Part shown: positions 8,270 through 17,043 of the stretch, piece after piece
How positions within the stretch are numbered: the first letter of the stretch is position 1
Layout: each line of letters starts with the position of its first letter
Assembly: GCA_026982575.1 (NCBI GenBank)
Contig: JALSGU010000237.1
Location: 1-39,706 of the forward strand
From: Paracoccaceae bacterium
GTDB lineage: Bacteria; Pseudomonadota; Alphaproteobacteria; Rhodobacterales; Rhodobacteraceae
DNA: 39,706 nucleotides
Direction of reading: 5' to 3'
Program-made: the position numbers and the translations under genes
The notes under the pieces: model-generated
Seen by the model: the letters and a program-made list of their open reading frames with translations, nothing else
What the model was told of the DNA's origin: nothing
Databases searched by the model: none

Positions 8270-8926
8270 CTAGTCACTGAATACGCGGCTGATTTTTACC
8301 TGCTCCCAAGCCCAGACAACTTCGGTCAGTTTTTCTTCGTCATCGCGCCGCCCGCCGTTCAGGTCAGGGTGGAGATCTTTGACCAAGGCTTTGTAAACCT
8401 TGCGTAATTCCATCTTTGACATAGTATTGGGTGACCCTAATATATCCAGCGCCTTGCGTTCCGTGGGGGGCAGGCGGCGGGTATTATTGGCAGCGGACTG
8501 ATTGCTGGCGGGGTTCATGGTGGCATTGCTGCCCAATACTTCATGCGGATCATCAAAGCCGAACCGTTTCCATGCCTCGGCCTCTGGGTCGCTGGGGGTT
8601 TTGGGTTTGTCTTTGTTAAAGGGCTGGGTCGGGCGGCCCCAGACCTTGTCGGATTCGTCTTGCTGGTCGGGCGTGATGTGCACCTGCCCGTCAAAGAAAT
8701 TCCAAGAACGGTTGTGTTCACGAATATGATCCAGACAAAACCAGATGAAATTATCCAGATCATCGGCCGATTTGGGCGCGCGGTATTTGCCGGGCAACAT
8801 GCAGCCGTCTTTTTGGCATTCGCGCGACGATGTTTCCACCGCGCCCGACATGCCACGTTTTCTGGACCGGCGCTTTTTGTCTGCGCCAACAGAAATATCA
8901 AAATTTAACGGGGAGCGCTTGCGCAT
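8270..8926 (-). CDS. J-domain (DnaJ-like) protein with possible zinc site
   Basis: This 218-residue protein has a C-terminal J domain. The diagnostic HPD tripeptide is at 186-188 in LVKDLHPDLNGG, preceded by the helix MELRKVYKAL. The N-terminal half is basic (DKKRRSRKRG) and contains C37, C42, C64 and H67, spaced as a plausible zinc ligand set. A J domain at the C-terminus instead of the N-terminus marks a type III co-chaperone that would stimulate a DnaK ATPase. The start is the ATG at 8926 (MRKRSPLNF); the open frame extends 23 codons further, but that part looks non-coding. The gene is divergent from bolA (97 bp between starts), a common pairing in Rhodobacteraceae to my knowledge. Confidence 0.88.
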   Translation of the reverse strand: MRKRSPLNFDISVGADKKRRSRKRGMSGAVETSSRECQKDGCMLPGKYRAPKSADDLDNFIWFCLDHIREHNRSWNFFDGQVHITPDQQDESDKVWGRPTQPFNKDKPKTPSDPEAEAWKRFGFDDPHEVLGSNATMNPASNQSAANNTRRLPPTERKALDILGSPNTMSKMELRKVYKALVKDLHPDLNGGRRDDEEKLTEVVWAWEQVKISRVFSD

Positions 8927-9023
8927 CCAACAATTTCCTTTTAGCAGTTTTGATAAGTGCGGAGCACAGCATAGGGGCAAACTGGCAAACGCCAACCCCT
9001 GAAATCACAAAAAGGTCGAAAAA

Positions 9024-9311
9024 ATGAATTATACCGAGCGAATGGAAACAAAGCTGACCAAAGCATTCAGCCCCAGCCATTTGGAAATCATTGATGAAAG
9101 CGAAGCCCATCGCGGCCATGGTGGTTACCGCGAGGGCGGCGAGACCCATTTCAAGATCAATATCAAAGCTGAATTTTTTAACGGCATGAGCCGGGTGGCC
9201 CAACAGCGCGCAGTGATGGCCGCTGTAAGGCAGGAGTTGGAAGAGAGAGTGCACGCATTGGCGCTAGTGGTCTCGGGAACCGAACAAAAACCGGCCCCGA
9301 GGCCAAAATAA
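9024..9311 (+). CDS. bolA: BolA family protein
   Basis: The 95-residue protein has the class II KH-like fold of BolA. Characteristic pieces are the central HRGHGGYREGGETHFKINI loop and the following helix region SRVAQQRAVMAAV. BolA proteins pair with monothiol glutaredoxins and take part in Fe-S/heme-linked iron regulation and stress responses. The conserved histidine and the ETHF segment are present, so a cluster-binding partner role is possible. The ATG at 9024 follows AAGG at a suitable distance. It is convergent with the small membrane protein gene, with 4 bp between stops, so the two transcripts likely overlap. Confidence 0.93.
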   Translation: MNYTERMETKLTKAFSPSHLEIIDESEAHRGHGGYREGGETHFKINIKAEFFNGMSRVAQQRAVMAAVRQELEERVHALALVVSGTEQKPAPRPK

Positions 9312-9315
9312 AAAT

Positions 9316-9582
9316 TTAAGAACGCTTAACGAATTTCAGAATGAAAAGTGCAACAGATGCACCGAGCGCACCAAAAATAACAGAATTAAGCACAACCCCG
9401 ATTATACCGCTGCCGATATAAATCCCGAGACTTGCTATGATCTGGCTGATAACAAGGGCGCCTACGACACCTACAACTATATTTCCAATAGGGCCGAGGC
9501 CGTAGTCAGGTTTTTTCTCGGTCAAGAACCAGCCGATTGCGGCCCCGACGGCAGCAGTGATTAGATATGCTAGAATAGCCAT
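9316..9582 (-). CDS. GlsB/YeaQ/YmgE family stress-response membrane protein
   Basis: This 88-residue protein has three predicted membrane helices. Glycine motifs include AAVGAAIGWFLTEKKPDYG, IGNIVVGVVGALV and GSGIIGVVLNSVIFGALGA. This is the pattern of the transglycosylase-associated GlsB/YeaQ/YmgE family, small inner-membrane proteins often induced by general stress; the biochemical function is unknown. The start is supported by AAAAGGAAA about six bases upstream. It sits alone, convergent with bolA, with a 282-bp gene-free stretch upstream that should hold its promoter. Confidence 0.9.
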   Translation of the reverse strand: MAILAYLITAAVGAAIGWFLTEKKPDYGLGPIGNIVVGVVGALVISQIIASLGIYIGSGIIGVVLNSVIFGALGASVALFILKFVKRS

Positions 9583-9864
9583 AGATGTTTCCTTTTGTAT
9601 TATTTGGTGTTTAGTTGGGTACAGCTTTATGAATTAAAATATTAACCATCCGGTTTCTATCAGATCAGTGCAGGAGAGGCCACAAATTAATTCCCGGAAT
9701 GGGCACAAGGCACACAGGAGCATGGCTGCGGTATATTGGGGGGGAAACCCGTTTATACTGGCCGGCCCACGTCGCGCTGTGCGGCGACGGAGCATCGCCG
9801 GGGCTATTAAAACCCGAAATGAATAACGGGTTCATATCATTGGAGTGACGGTTTCGGGAGCCGG
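9583..9864. other. Gene-free stretch with several short inverted repeats
   Basis: No convincing gene lies here. Two mutually exclusive hairpins are seen: arms 9771-9775/9784-9788 and 9783-9787/9795-9799. A third has arms 9811-9816 and 9827-9832. The left part (9583-9680) is AT-rich and probably contains the promoter of the GlsB/YeaQ-like gene. The right part could be the terminator region of the DUF4177 gene or a small structured RNA. A 34-codon reading frame starting at 9722 has a ribosome-site-like AGGAG too close to its ATG and looks unlike a protein. Confidence 0.35.
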
Positions 9865-10488
9865 TTAACCCCGTTTTGCTGGCCCAAGAATTGGCGTATC
9901 AACCGATGCGCCCGTGCCGGTTCCGGAATGATCGTAATTCAGGGTTGGGCTGGCACTTGTTTGTTCTGGGCTGTTGCTATCGGCCATGCCCATGGTTGGC
10001 ACAGGTTTGGGGCCGGGAAATGGCAAAGACCGCGACGAGTCAACCTCGGGTTCTTCCATAAACGGTGCGCCTTGCGATTCTTCGGGAACATAAGCAGGTA
10101 TCGGTTCGGGGAAAGATTCGGTTTTGCCAGCCATTGCCGGTTCTGGCACCTTTATCGACGCAATCGCCGCTGCTGCAGGGGCCACTGCTTGGACAATGCC
10201 GCGCGCCCGCTGATTGCGCAGGTTTTCGAGCTTTTCATCCAGTGACACTGGCTCGTTTTTGGTGCTGCGCTTGAAAACCAGATAGGTCAGCTCCGTGGTT
10301 ACAGGTTTTTTCATCATGCCCGGTTTTTCTTCAACCGAAAATGATTCCTGCCCGACAAACTCCCAACCGTTTTTTGCTTCGGCGTTTAATGCCTCGGTCA
10401 GCGCATGGGCAAACCGTTCGGGCACGGTTTTCATGCCTTTGGCTTTTTTGCTGGCTGCAGGGGTTGGAAGCAGGCGATATTCAAACAT
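9865..10488 (-). CDS. DUF4177-type protein with long proline/serine-rich tail
   Basis: The first 75 or so of 207 residues form a compact domain: MFEYRLLPTP, FAHALTEALNAEAKNGWEFVGQE and LTYLVFKRS. This matches the DUF4177 pattern of small alpha-beta domains with the conserved NGWE turn. The rest, about residues 80-207, is low complexity and rich in Pro, Ser, Glu and Gly, and is probably disordered. No signal peptide is present, so a cytoplasmic location is likely. AAGGAAAA precedes the ATG. The gene lies 90 bp downstream of gatB on the same strand and may be co-transcribed with it. The function is unknown. Confidence 0.78.
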   Translation of the reverse strand: MFEYRLLPTPAASKKAKGMKTVPERFAHALTEALNAEAKNGWEFVGQESFSVEEKPGMMKKPVTTELTYLVFKRSTKNEPVSLDEKLENLRNQRARGIVQAVAPAAAAIASIKVPEPAMAGKTESFPEPIPAYVPEESQGAPFMEEPEVDSSRSLPFPGPKPVPTMGMADSNSPEQTSASPTLNYDHSGTGTGASVDTPILGPAKRG

Positions 10489-10578
10489 GGTTTTTCCTTG
10501 AATTAAATTCTTGGTATGGGCAAAATATTATTTACCATTATTAACAATAACTCGATAAGTGTGGCAAAAGAATGTCGC

Positions 10579-12087
10579 CTAGCCCAGTTTTTTGCGGATA
10601 ATTTCGTTCACAGCCTTTGGATTGGCCTTGCCGCCGGTGGCTTTCATGACCTGCCCGACAAACCAGCCCGCCATATTGGGTTTTTCCTTGGCGGCGGCGA
10701 CTTTATCGGGGTTGGCGGCAAATATTTCATCCACGGCAGTCTCGATTGCGCCGGTGTCGGTTACCTGTTTCATGCCTCGGGTTTCAACAATTTCGGCAGG
10801 GTCGCCGCCCTCGTTCCAGACAATTTCAAACAATTCCTTGGCAATTTTACCCGATATGGCATCCGATCCGATCAGATCGATAATGCCACCAAGTTGCGCA
10901 GCAGAAACCGGTGATTCTGTTATTGCGTGGCCTTCTTTGTTCAAGCGGCCAAATAATTCGTTGATCACCCAGTTGGCGGCCATTTTACCATCACGCCCCG
11001 CCGCGACCTTTTCAAAATAGCTGGCGCTGGTGACATCGGCGGTCAAAACCCCCGCATCATATTCTGTCATGCCAAAATCGCTGACAAAACGGGCTTTTTT
11101 AGCATCGGGCAATTCGGGCAATCCGGCCTGAATATCATCAACCCATGCCTGTTCAATTTCCAGCGGCAGCAGGTCGGGGCAGGGGAAATAACGATAATCA
11201 TGGGCTTCTTCTTTTGACCGCATAGAACGCGTTTCGCCCTTTACCGGATCATAAAGCCGGGTTTCCTGATTGATTTCGCCGCCGTCTTCCAGGATGGCAA
11301 TTTGCCGTTTGGCTTCATAATCAATGGCTTGCACGATAAAACGCATGGAGTTCATGTTTTTGATCTCGCAGCGGGTGCCAAGAATAGAAAAATCATCCGC
11401 CACGCGGAATTTTTCATAGGTGCCCGCTTTGCAAACCGAAACATTCACATCGGCCCGCATCGAGCCTTCTTGCATATTGCCATCACAGGTTCCCAGATAC
11501 CGTAGGATTTGCCGCAATTTGCGCACAAATTCGGCAGCCTCTTCGGGGCCGCGAATATCGGGGCGGCTGACAATTTCCATCAGGGCCACGCCGGTGCGGT
11601 TGAAATCGACAAAAGACATTTCAGGGTCCATGTCATGCACCGATTTACCGGCATCCTGTTCCATATGAATGCGTTCAATGCGCACGCGCCGCGCCACGCC
11701 CGGTTCCATATCGACCAGCACTTCGCCCTCGCCGACAATAGGATGGTAAAGCTGGGAAATCTGGTATCCCTGGGGCAGGTCGGGGTAAAAATAATTCTTG
11801 CGATCAAAACGCGAAAACAGATTGATTTTGGCCTTTAACCCCAGCCCTGTGCGCACCGCCTGTTCCACGCAATATTCATTAATTACCGGCAACATGCCGG
11901 GCATGGCCGCATCAACGAGTGACACATTGGAATTGGGTTCGGCCCCGAATTTGGTGGACGCCCCCGAGAATAATTTGGAATTGGAGGCTATTTGCGCGTG
12001 GACTTCCAGCCCGATTACCAATTCCCAATCGCCCGTGGCACCGGCGATGATTTTTGGTTTGGGTTCGGTATAGGCAAGCTCGGTCAT
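10579..12087 (-). CDS. gatB: Aspartyl/glutamyl-tRNA(Asn/Gln) amidotransferase subunit B
   Basis: GatB is the tRNA-binding and kinase subunit of GatCAB. It activates the misacylated Glu-tRNA(Gln) or Asp-tRNA(Asn) carboxylate before amidation. The 502-residue protein has the signature [13 protein letters not shown] near the N-terminus, [19 protein letters not shown], and the cradle-domain metal-site region. The C-terminal YqeY-like tail domain ends with [21 protein letters not shown]. The length matches the family. The start is the ATG at 12087 ([11 protein letters not shown]). The open frame runs 16 codons further upstream but lacks family similarity there. gatC and gatA are not adjacent, which is common in this group. 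Confidence 0.97.
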   Translation of the reverse strand: MTELAYTEPKPKIIAGATGDWELVIGLEVHAQIASNSKLFSGASTKFGAEPNSNVSLVDAAMPGMLPVINEYCVEQAVRTGLGLKAKINLFSRFDRKNYFYPDLPQGYQISQLYHPIVGEGEVLVDMEPGVARRVRIERIHMEQDAGKSVHDMDPEMSFVDFNRTGVALMEIVSRPDIRGPEEAAEFVRKLRQILRYLGTCDGNMQEGSMRADVNVSVCKAGTYEKFRVADDFSILGTRCEIKNMNSMRFIVQAIDYEAKRQIAILEDGGEINQETRLYDPVKGETRSMRSKEEAHDYRYFPCPDLLPLEIEQAWVDDIQAGLPELPDAKKARFVSDFGMTEYDAGVLTADVTSASYFEKVAAGRDGKMAANWVINELFGRLNKEGHAITESPVSAAQLGGIIDLIGSDAISGKIAKELFEIVWNEGGDPAEIVETRGMKQVTDTGAIETAVDEIFAANPDKVAAAKEKPNMAGWFVGQVMKATGGKANPKAVNEIIRKKLG

Positions 12088-12212
12088 GATGGTATCCGCT
12101 AAAAAGAGATCAGCGCCTTTTACGAAACCCTGCAAGCTGGGGCAAGTGGGCGTTCATGAAAGATTAGAATTATTGCTGTAATCAGAAAAACATGTGACTT
12201 GTGGAGGGTTGA

Positions 12213-12977
12213 ATGTTGCAAAAACTGGTCAAAGCAGTGCTTGTTTGTATTCCTTGTGTGCTGGGGGCCTATTTTTTATTGATGTTTGTGGAGCATTTGA
12301 CCGGTGCGCCCCCGACAATAACCGGCACCATTACCGCAATATTGATTCCGGTTATTATCGGCATTCCGGTGCTTTTTGTGATCGAGGGTCAGGCCGAACG
12401 GCTTAGCATAGCCGTGGTTCAACTGGATGATCTACGCCTTGAGGCCGAAGACCGCGCCAAGCGGGATTCCATGACCGGCCTTTATAATCACCAGTATTTT
12501 ATGGACCGGATACGGATGTCAAAAAGCGATGCAGACAAGGGGTCTTTGTTGGTGCTGGATATTGATAAATTCAAGAATATCAATGACAGTTTTGGCCACC
12601 AAAAAGGCGACGAAGCCCTGATTTCGGTAGTCAAAGCAGTGCGAGCATCGGTGCGCGATACCGATATTATTGGCCGTATCGGCGGCGAGGAATTTGCGGT
12701 TTACCTTCAGAATGCCTCCAAGGAGGATGCCAAAATGGTTGCCAATCGCATACGTGAAAATGTTGAATCTATTGCATTTGAACCCAAAAAAGGTTTGCTT
12801 GCATCCCTTACGGTCAGCATCGGCCTTGCCATGAAGCGCGAGGTCGGCAACATGGTCCATGCATTGAAACTGGCCGATATGCGCATGTACGAGGCCAAAA
12901 ACACCGGCCGCAACCGTGTTGTGCATTCCGGTTCGGATGCGGGCATTAACAGCACAGATTCAGCCCCGACAGATTAA
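12213..12977 (+). CDS. Membrane-anchored GGDEF diguanylate cyclase
   Basis: This 254-residue protein has two N-terminal membrane helices (about residues 7-27 and 38-57) and a short linker. The GGDEF domain begins at about residue 83 with RDSMTGLYNHQYF. The active-site loop reads GGEEF at 157-161, an accepted active variant, and the inhibitory-site motif RDTD at 148-151 sits exactly five residues before it. It should therefore make c-di-GMP under product feedback. The LDIDKFKNINDSFGH metal and nucleotide motif is intact. No sensory domain other than the two helices is present. It is divergent from gatB, about 125 bp apart. Confidence 0.92.
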   Translation: MLQKLVKAVLVCIPCVLGAYFLLMFVEHLTGAPPTITGTITAILIPVIIGIPVLFVIEGQAERLSIAVVQLDDLRLEAEDRAKRDSMTGLYNHQYFMDRIRMSKSDADKGSLLVLDIDKFKNINDSFGHQKGDEALISVVKAVRASVRDTDIIGRIGGEEFAVYLQNASKEDAKMVANRIRENVESIAFEPKKGLLASLTVSIGLAMKREVGNMVHALKLADMRMYEAKNTGRNRVVHSGSDAGINSTDSAPTD

Positions 12978-13013
12978 AGTTTCGGCAACCATGCACCTGC
13001 TGAGCTGAATCGG

Positions 13014-13250
13014 TTATTTGCGCAAGATCGGGGCGATTTCATCCAGCATTGCCAAACGTTTTTTGCGTAAATCCTCCAACCTGAAATCGCTGGTTGGCTT
13101 AACATCGGTTTCGGCAAGATGGATTTTATGGTTCAAGTCGTGATATTCATCAAAAAGCCGCGAAAAATGCGGGTCTTCTTCCTTTAGGATGCGTATTTTA
13201 TCGGCATATTCAGGGAATTGCTCATCCAGTTCATTGGGAGTATGTGACAT
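13014..13250 (-). CDS. DUF465 (YdcH-like) small protein
   Basis: This 78-residue, highly charged, helical protein carries FSRLFDEYHDLNHKIHLAE followed by LRKKRLAMLDEIAPIL. That is the DUF465/YdcH pattern of a short antiparallel coiled coil. AAAGGAGAC lies just before the ATG, an excellent ribosome site. It is monocistronic and divergent from the amidotransferase-like hydrolase gene. Family members are abundant in alphaproteobacteria and of unknown function. Confidence 0.9.
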   Translation of the reverse strand: MSHTPNELDEQFPEYADKIRILKEEDPHFSRLFDEYHDLNHKIHLAETDVKPTSDFRLEDLRKKRLAMLDEIAPILRK

Positions 13251-13389
13251 TGTCGTCTCCTTTGCTTTTGTGTTATATTAGCTATGTAAGCAGGGAATAA
13301 ATTGACTCAAGTCAGGTTCCCGAAAGAATTTCTTGACTTTTTTGGTCGGGCAATATTTTTTAGATATTTACTATGTCAGAGGCCATACC

Positions 13390-14148
13390 ATGAGACGCCC
13401 AATTGTCGGAATAATCGGAAACCATCAAATGATAGGGGATGATTACCCCGTGCAAGCGGTGGGTATCATGAATATCGACGCGGTTTCGCAGGTTGCCGGT
13501 GCTATCCCGCTCATCATTCCGGCTATGCCCTCGGAGGCCACGGTGGAGGAGCTGGCAAATATTTGCGACGGCTTTATGTTTACCGGCGGTCGCCCCAATG
13601 TGCATCCCAGCCATTACGGCCATGAACCCACCGAGGCCCATGGCATGTTTGATATGGACAGGGATAATCTGACATTGCCGCTGATCCGTCACTGTGTTGA
13701 AGCCGGCACGCCGATCCTGGGCATTTGCCGCGGGTTTCAGGAATTCAACGTGGCATTTGGCGGCACTTTGCACCCTGAAATCCGCGATCTTCCGGGCCGC
13801 ATGAACCACCGGATGCCACCAGATGGCACCATCGCCGAAAAATTCGAAGCCCGCCATATTGTTTCGCTGGATTACGGCGGTGTATTTGCCGAGATTTTTG
13901 GCAGCGTCGAGGTTTGCGTGAATTCCCTGCACGGTCAAGGCATCTGCGAACCGGCCGACCGTGTGGTGGTCGAGGGGCGCGCCGATGATGGCACCATCGA
14001 GGCGATATACATCAAAGATGCACCGGATTTTGCCTTGGCAGTGCAATGGCACCCCGAATATAACGCCAGCCAGAACGAGGTCTCGCGCCCGTTGTTTCAG
14101 GCATTTGGTGATGCGATGCGCAGCAAGATCGCCAAGGGGCAGGCATAA
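13390..14148 (+). CDS. Gamma-glutamyl-gamma-aminobutyrate hydrolase family protein (class I GATase fold)
   Basis: This 252-residue cysteine hydrolase is of the PuuD/peptidase C26 type. The nucleophile is C113 in GICRGFQEFNVAFGG, the catalytic histidine and glutamate are in LAVQWHPEYNAS near residue 230, and the oxyanion strand is MFTGGRPNVHP. By family it would hydrolyse gamma-glutamyl-GABA in putrescine breakdown, but no other puu gene is nearby, so the substrate is uncertain. I start at ATG 13390 (MRRPIVGIIGN). A start at 13333 would add 19 residues (FLVGQYFLDIYY) with no family match, and that segment overlaps a likely promoter. Confidence 0.88.
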   Translation: MRRPIVGIIGNHQMIGDDYPVQAVGIMNIDAVSQVAGAIPLIIPAMPSEATVEELANICDGFMFTGGRPNVHPSHYGHEPTEAHGMFDMDRDNLTLPLIRHCVEAGTPILGICRGFQEFNVAFGGTLHPEIRDLPGRMNHRMPPDGTIAEKFEARHIVSLDYGGVFAEIFGSVEVCVNSLHGQGICEPADRVVVEGRADDGTIEAIYIKDAPDFALAVQWHPEYNASQNEVSRPLFQAFGDAMRSKIAKGQA

Positions 14149-14193
14149 GGGCTGCCCCCCCGTAAATCCGTTGATATACCGCTTGGTGCCGGT

Positions 14194-15165
14194 TTATTCC
14201 CAGCGCCAAAGTGCCGGAATAAACCGATAGGCGTTGCCTTCCTTTATGGCATGGCCCACCCCGGGAAACGGAAAATGATAGCCAACCAGCGTAATGCGGT
14301 CGTTTGATGCCCAATCCAGCAACCGTTTGCGCGTGGCCACGGACATATCGCCATCCATATCCGGCGAACCATACCATTCCGGGCGCTCGAAATCAAAATA
14401 GGCATTGCGCGTCACATCGCCGGTAACGATCAGTTCTTGGCCATCGCTTTCAAGATGAAGCGACATGTGCCCGGGCGTATGCCCCGGTGTTGAAATCATG
14501 GTGATGCCAGGCGCGATTTCGGTATCACCCTGCACAAGGTTAAGCTGCAACAGGTCTGCATTTAACGAATTGACCGCGCCAACCACAAGGTTTTGCTGGG
14601 TTTCGTCGATGGTATCGATGCGCCCGGGGGTCAGCCACCAGTTATGTTCGGCTTCGGAAATAAAATACTGGGCATCGGGAAAGATCGCTTCGTCAAAATC
14701 ATCGCGAATGCCCCAGATATGGTCGGGATGGGCATGGGTAAGCATAACATGGGTGATGCTGTCATAATCAATTCCAGCAGCCTCCAGATTACCAAGCATC
14801 TTGCCGGCGGTGGTCGATACACGATTGCCCGAACCCACATCGACCAATACCACCGCATCGCCAAGCTCGATCACGACATGGTTGGTATGGGAAAAAATGC
14901 GCTCGGTCTCCAGAAAGTGGCGGATCATAAATGCCTCCACTTCGGCGCGGTCGGCATTGATGCCCGCCGCCGTGCCCGGAAGAAAGAAATTACCGTCCGA
15001 AACAATGGTGATTTTGGCATCGCCGATGGTAAACCGGAAATATCCGGGGGCCTGATCGCCATCGGGGCCGGCATATGCGGCAACCTGTGGTGCGCTAAGC
15101 GCCAGCGCCGGGGCGGCGGCTGTCATTTTCAATATATCGCGGCGGCTTGGTTTCAATAGGCTCAT
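14194..15165 (-). CDS. Tat-exported metallo-beta-lactamase-fold hydrolase
   Basis: This 323-residue protein has a twin-arginine leader (PSRRDILKMTAAAPALALS, cleaved near VAAYA) and a metallo-beta-lactamase domain. The zinc motif HAHPDH is at residues 144-149, followed by further ligands in MISTPGHTPGHMSLHL and IVTGDVTRN, and the C-terminal VGYHFPFPG histidine. A quorum-quenching lactonase, a hydrolase of other esters or a sulfatase-like enzyme are all possible; the substrate cannot be told. The start ATG 15165 follows GGGGAGAC. It is convergent with the GATase-like gene and divergent from dusA. Confidence 0.9.
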   Translation of the reverse strand: MSLLKPSRRDILKMTAAAPALALSAPQVAAYAGPDGDQAPGYFRFTIGDAKITIVSDGNFFLPGTAAGINADRAEVEAFMIRHFLETERIFSHTNHVVIELGDAVVLVDVGSGNRVSTTAGKMLGNLEAAGIDYDSITHVMLTHAHPDHIWGIRDDFDEAIFPDAQYFISEAEHNWWLTPGRIDTIDETQQNLVVGAVNSLNADLLQLNLVQGDTEIAPGITMISTPGHTPGHMSLHLESDGQELIVTGDVTRNAYFDFERPEWYGSPDMDGDMSVATRKRLLDWASNDRITLVGYHFPFPGVGHAIKEGNAYRFIPALWRWE

Positions 15166-15246
15166 CTTTGTCTCCCCAATGATTTTTACAGCTTGGGCGC
15201 GATTGTGCGATATTGCAAGTCTTTGGGTCAATTGCGATAACGCCGC

Positions 15247-16230
15247 ATGACCAACACGCTGATTCCCCTTGATCGTCGTTTATCCGTGGCCCCGATGATG
15301 GGTTGGAGCGACCGCCATTGCCGGTATTTTCACCGGCTGTTAAGCGCGCGCACATTGTTATATACCGAAATGGTAACCGCCGCGGCGGTTGTTCATGGCG
15401 ATCAGGACAGGTTGCTGGGGTTCCATTCGGCAGAACAGCCGCTGGCGTTGCAGCTGGGCGGGTCTGACCCGAAATTATTGGCAATTGCCACCAAGGCCGC
15501 CGTTGAACGGGGGTATGTTGAAATAAACCTGAATGTCGGGTGCCCGTCCGACAGGGTGCAATCGGGCAGTTTCGGTGCGGTATTGATGGAACAGCCCGAT
15601 CTGGTGGCCAAATGTGTGGATGCCATGATCAACGCTGCGGGTGATGCGGAAATCACGGTAAAATGCCGGATCGGAGTTGATGACCAGATCGCGGAAAAAG
15701 TGCTGCCCGATTTTTTGCAAACCGTGTCGGGGGCAGGGGTGCAAAGCTTTACCATCCATGCCCGAAAAGCGTGGCTGCAAGGGTTAAGCCCCAAGGAAAA
15801 CCGCGAGATACCGCCGCTGGATTACCCGCTGGTTTACCGGATGAAACAGGATTTTACCGATCTGGAAATTTGCATCAATGGCGGCATAACCTCGCTTGAT
15901 GAGGCCAGATTCCATCTGGAAAATGGTGTTGACGGGGTTATGATCGGGCGATCCGCCTATCATAACCCCGCCGATATTCTGTGCGCGGCCGACCGGCAAA
16001 TATTCGGAAACGGGGTTGATTGCGACATTACCGATGCCATTCATAAAATGTTGCCTTATATTGAGATTGAACTGTCAAAAGGCGCAAGGCTCAACCAGAT
16101 TACCCGCCATATGCTGGGCGCGTTTTCCGGGCGGAACGGCGCGCGCAACTGGCGGCGGGTAATTTCCGAGGGCGCGCATTTGCCCGGCGCTGGTCCGGAA
16201 CTTGTTCTTACAGCCATGGAGGGTTTGTGA
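15247..16230 (+). CDS. dusA: tRNA-dihydrouridine(20/20a) synthase DusA
   Basis: DusA reduces uridine to dihydrouridine in the tRNA D-loop using FMN and NADPH. The 327-residue protein shows the flavin-binding start LSVAPMMGWSDRHCRYF, the catalytic cysteine C99 in NLNVGCPSDRVQSG, the DusA-specific FTIHARKAWLQGLSPKENR, and INGGITSLDEA with GVDGVMIGRSAYHNP for phosphate binding. These fit the DusA subclass rather than DusB or DusC. The stop overlaps the next start by one base (TGATG), which couples it to the TauE/SafE permease gene. Confidence 0.96.
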   Translation: MTNTLIPLDRRLSVAPMMGWSDRHCRYFHRLLSARTLLYTEMVTAAAVVHGDQDRLLGFHSAEQPLALQLGGSDPKLLAIATKAAVERGYVEINLNVGCPSDRVQSGSFGAVLMEQPDLVAKCVDAMINAAGDAEITVKCRIGVDDQIAEKVLPDFLQTVSGAGVQSFTIHARKAWLQGLSPKENREIPPLDYPLVYRMKQDFTDLEICINGGITSLDEARFHLENGVDGVMIGRSAYHNPADILCAADRQIFGNGVDCDITDAIHKMLPYIEIELSKGARLNQITRHMLGAFSGRNGARNWRRVISEGAHLPGAGPELVLTAMEGL

Positions 16231-17042
16231 TGGAATATATTCCGCTTTTGCTGGTAATGCTGGGTATCGGTGCATTTGCCGGTATAGTCGCCGGATTGCT
16301 GGGGGTTGGCGGCGGCATAATTCTGGTGCCGGCATTTTATTATACATTTACGGCTTTGGGCTATGACAGCCCGCAGATTATGCAAATCTGTGTGGCAACG
16401 TCGCTGGCGACCATTGTTGTTACTTCGGCGCGCTCGGTGCTTGGCCATCACAAAAAGGGCGCGGTTGACTGGGATATTCTGCGCGGTTGGGCGCCGGGAA
16501 TTGCGCTGGGGGCCATTCTGGGGGTGTTGATTGCCAGCGGGCTGAAATCAAATTCACTGATGATGATTTTTGGTATTCTGGGTCTACTTGTTGGCAGCTA
16601 TATGGCCTTTGGCAGGTCTGACTGGCGTTTGGGGATCGAAATGCCAAAGGGGATTCGACGGTTGGTTTTTGGCCCGATCATAGGTTTTTTATCGGTTCTA
16701 ATGGGCATAGGCGGCGGCAGTTTCGGGGTGCCGATGATGACGCTTTATGGCCGTTCAATCCACCGTGCAGTTGCCACGGCGGCCGGGTTTGGTATGCTTA
16801 TTGCGGTGCCGGCGGTGATTGGTTTTTTGCTGACAGGGCATGATTTGACCAATAAGCCGCCCTTTACCCTTGGTTTGGTGAATATCCCTGCTTTTATGGT
16901 GGTTGTTGCCATGACAACCTTAACCGCCCCCATTGGCGTTCGCCTTGCCCATGCCATGGACCCAAAGCCGCTTAAACGGGTTTTTGCGGTTTTTATTGCG
17001 ATTATGGCGGCGAATATGCTGCGAAAAGCTTTGTTTGGTTAG
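16230..17042 (+). CDS. TauE/SafE family permease
   Basis: This 270-residue protein has about eight membrane helices. Internal-repeat motifs are typical of TauE/SafE anion permeases: AGIVAGLLGVGGGIILVPAFYY in the first half and VLMGIGGGSFGVPMMTLYG in the second, with CVATSLATIVVTSARS between them. Members export sulfite, sulfoacetate or related anions. The substrate here is not indicated, since no sulfonate genes are nearby. I start at ATG 16230, overlapping the dusA stop by one base; the GTG three bases earlier is less likely. It is convergent with the retropepsin gene, with one base between stops. Confidence 0.92.
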   Translation: MEYIPLLLVMLGIGAFAGIVAGLLGVGGGIILVPAFYYTFTALGYDSPQIMQICVATSLATIVVTSARSVLGHHKKGAVDWDILRGWAPGIALGAILGVLIASGLKSNSLMMIFGILGLLVGSYMAFGRSDWRLGIEMPKGIRRLVFGPIIGFLSVLMGIGGGSFGVPMMTLYGRSIHRAVATAAGFGMLIAVPAVIGFLLTGHDLTNKPPFTLGLVNIPAFMVVVAMTTLTAPIGVRLAHAMDPKPLKRVFAVFIAIMAANMLRKALFG

Positions 17043-17043
17043 G

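Noticed and set aside
9722-9826. 34-codon frame with AGGAG near its ATG
   Set aside because: The ribosome-site-like sequence is one base from the ATG, the peptide is rich in Arg, Gly and Ala without structure, and the frame lies over hairpins.
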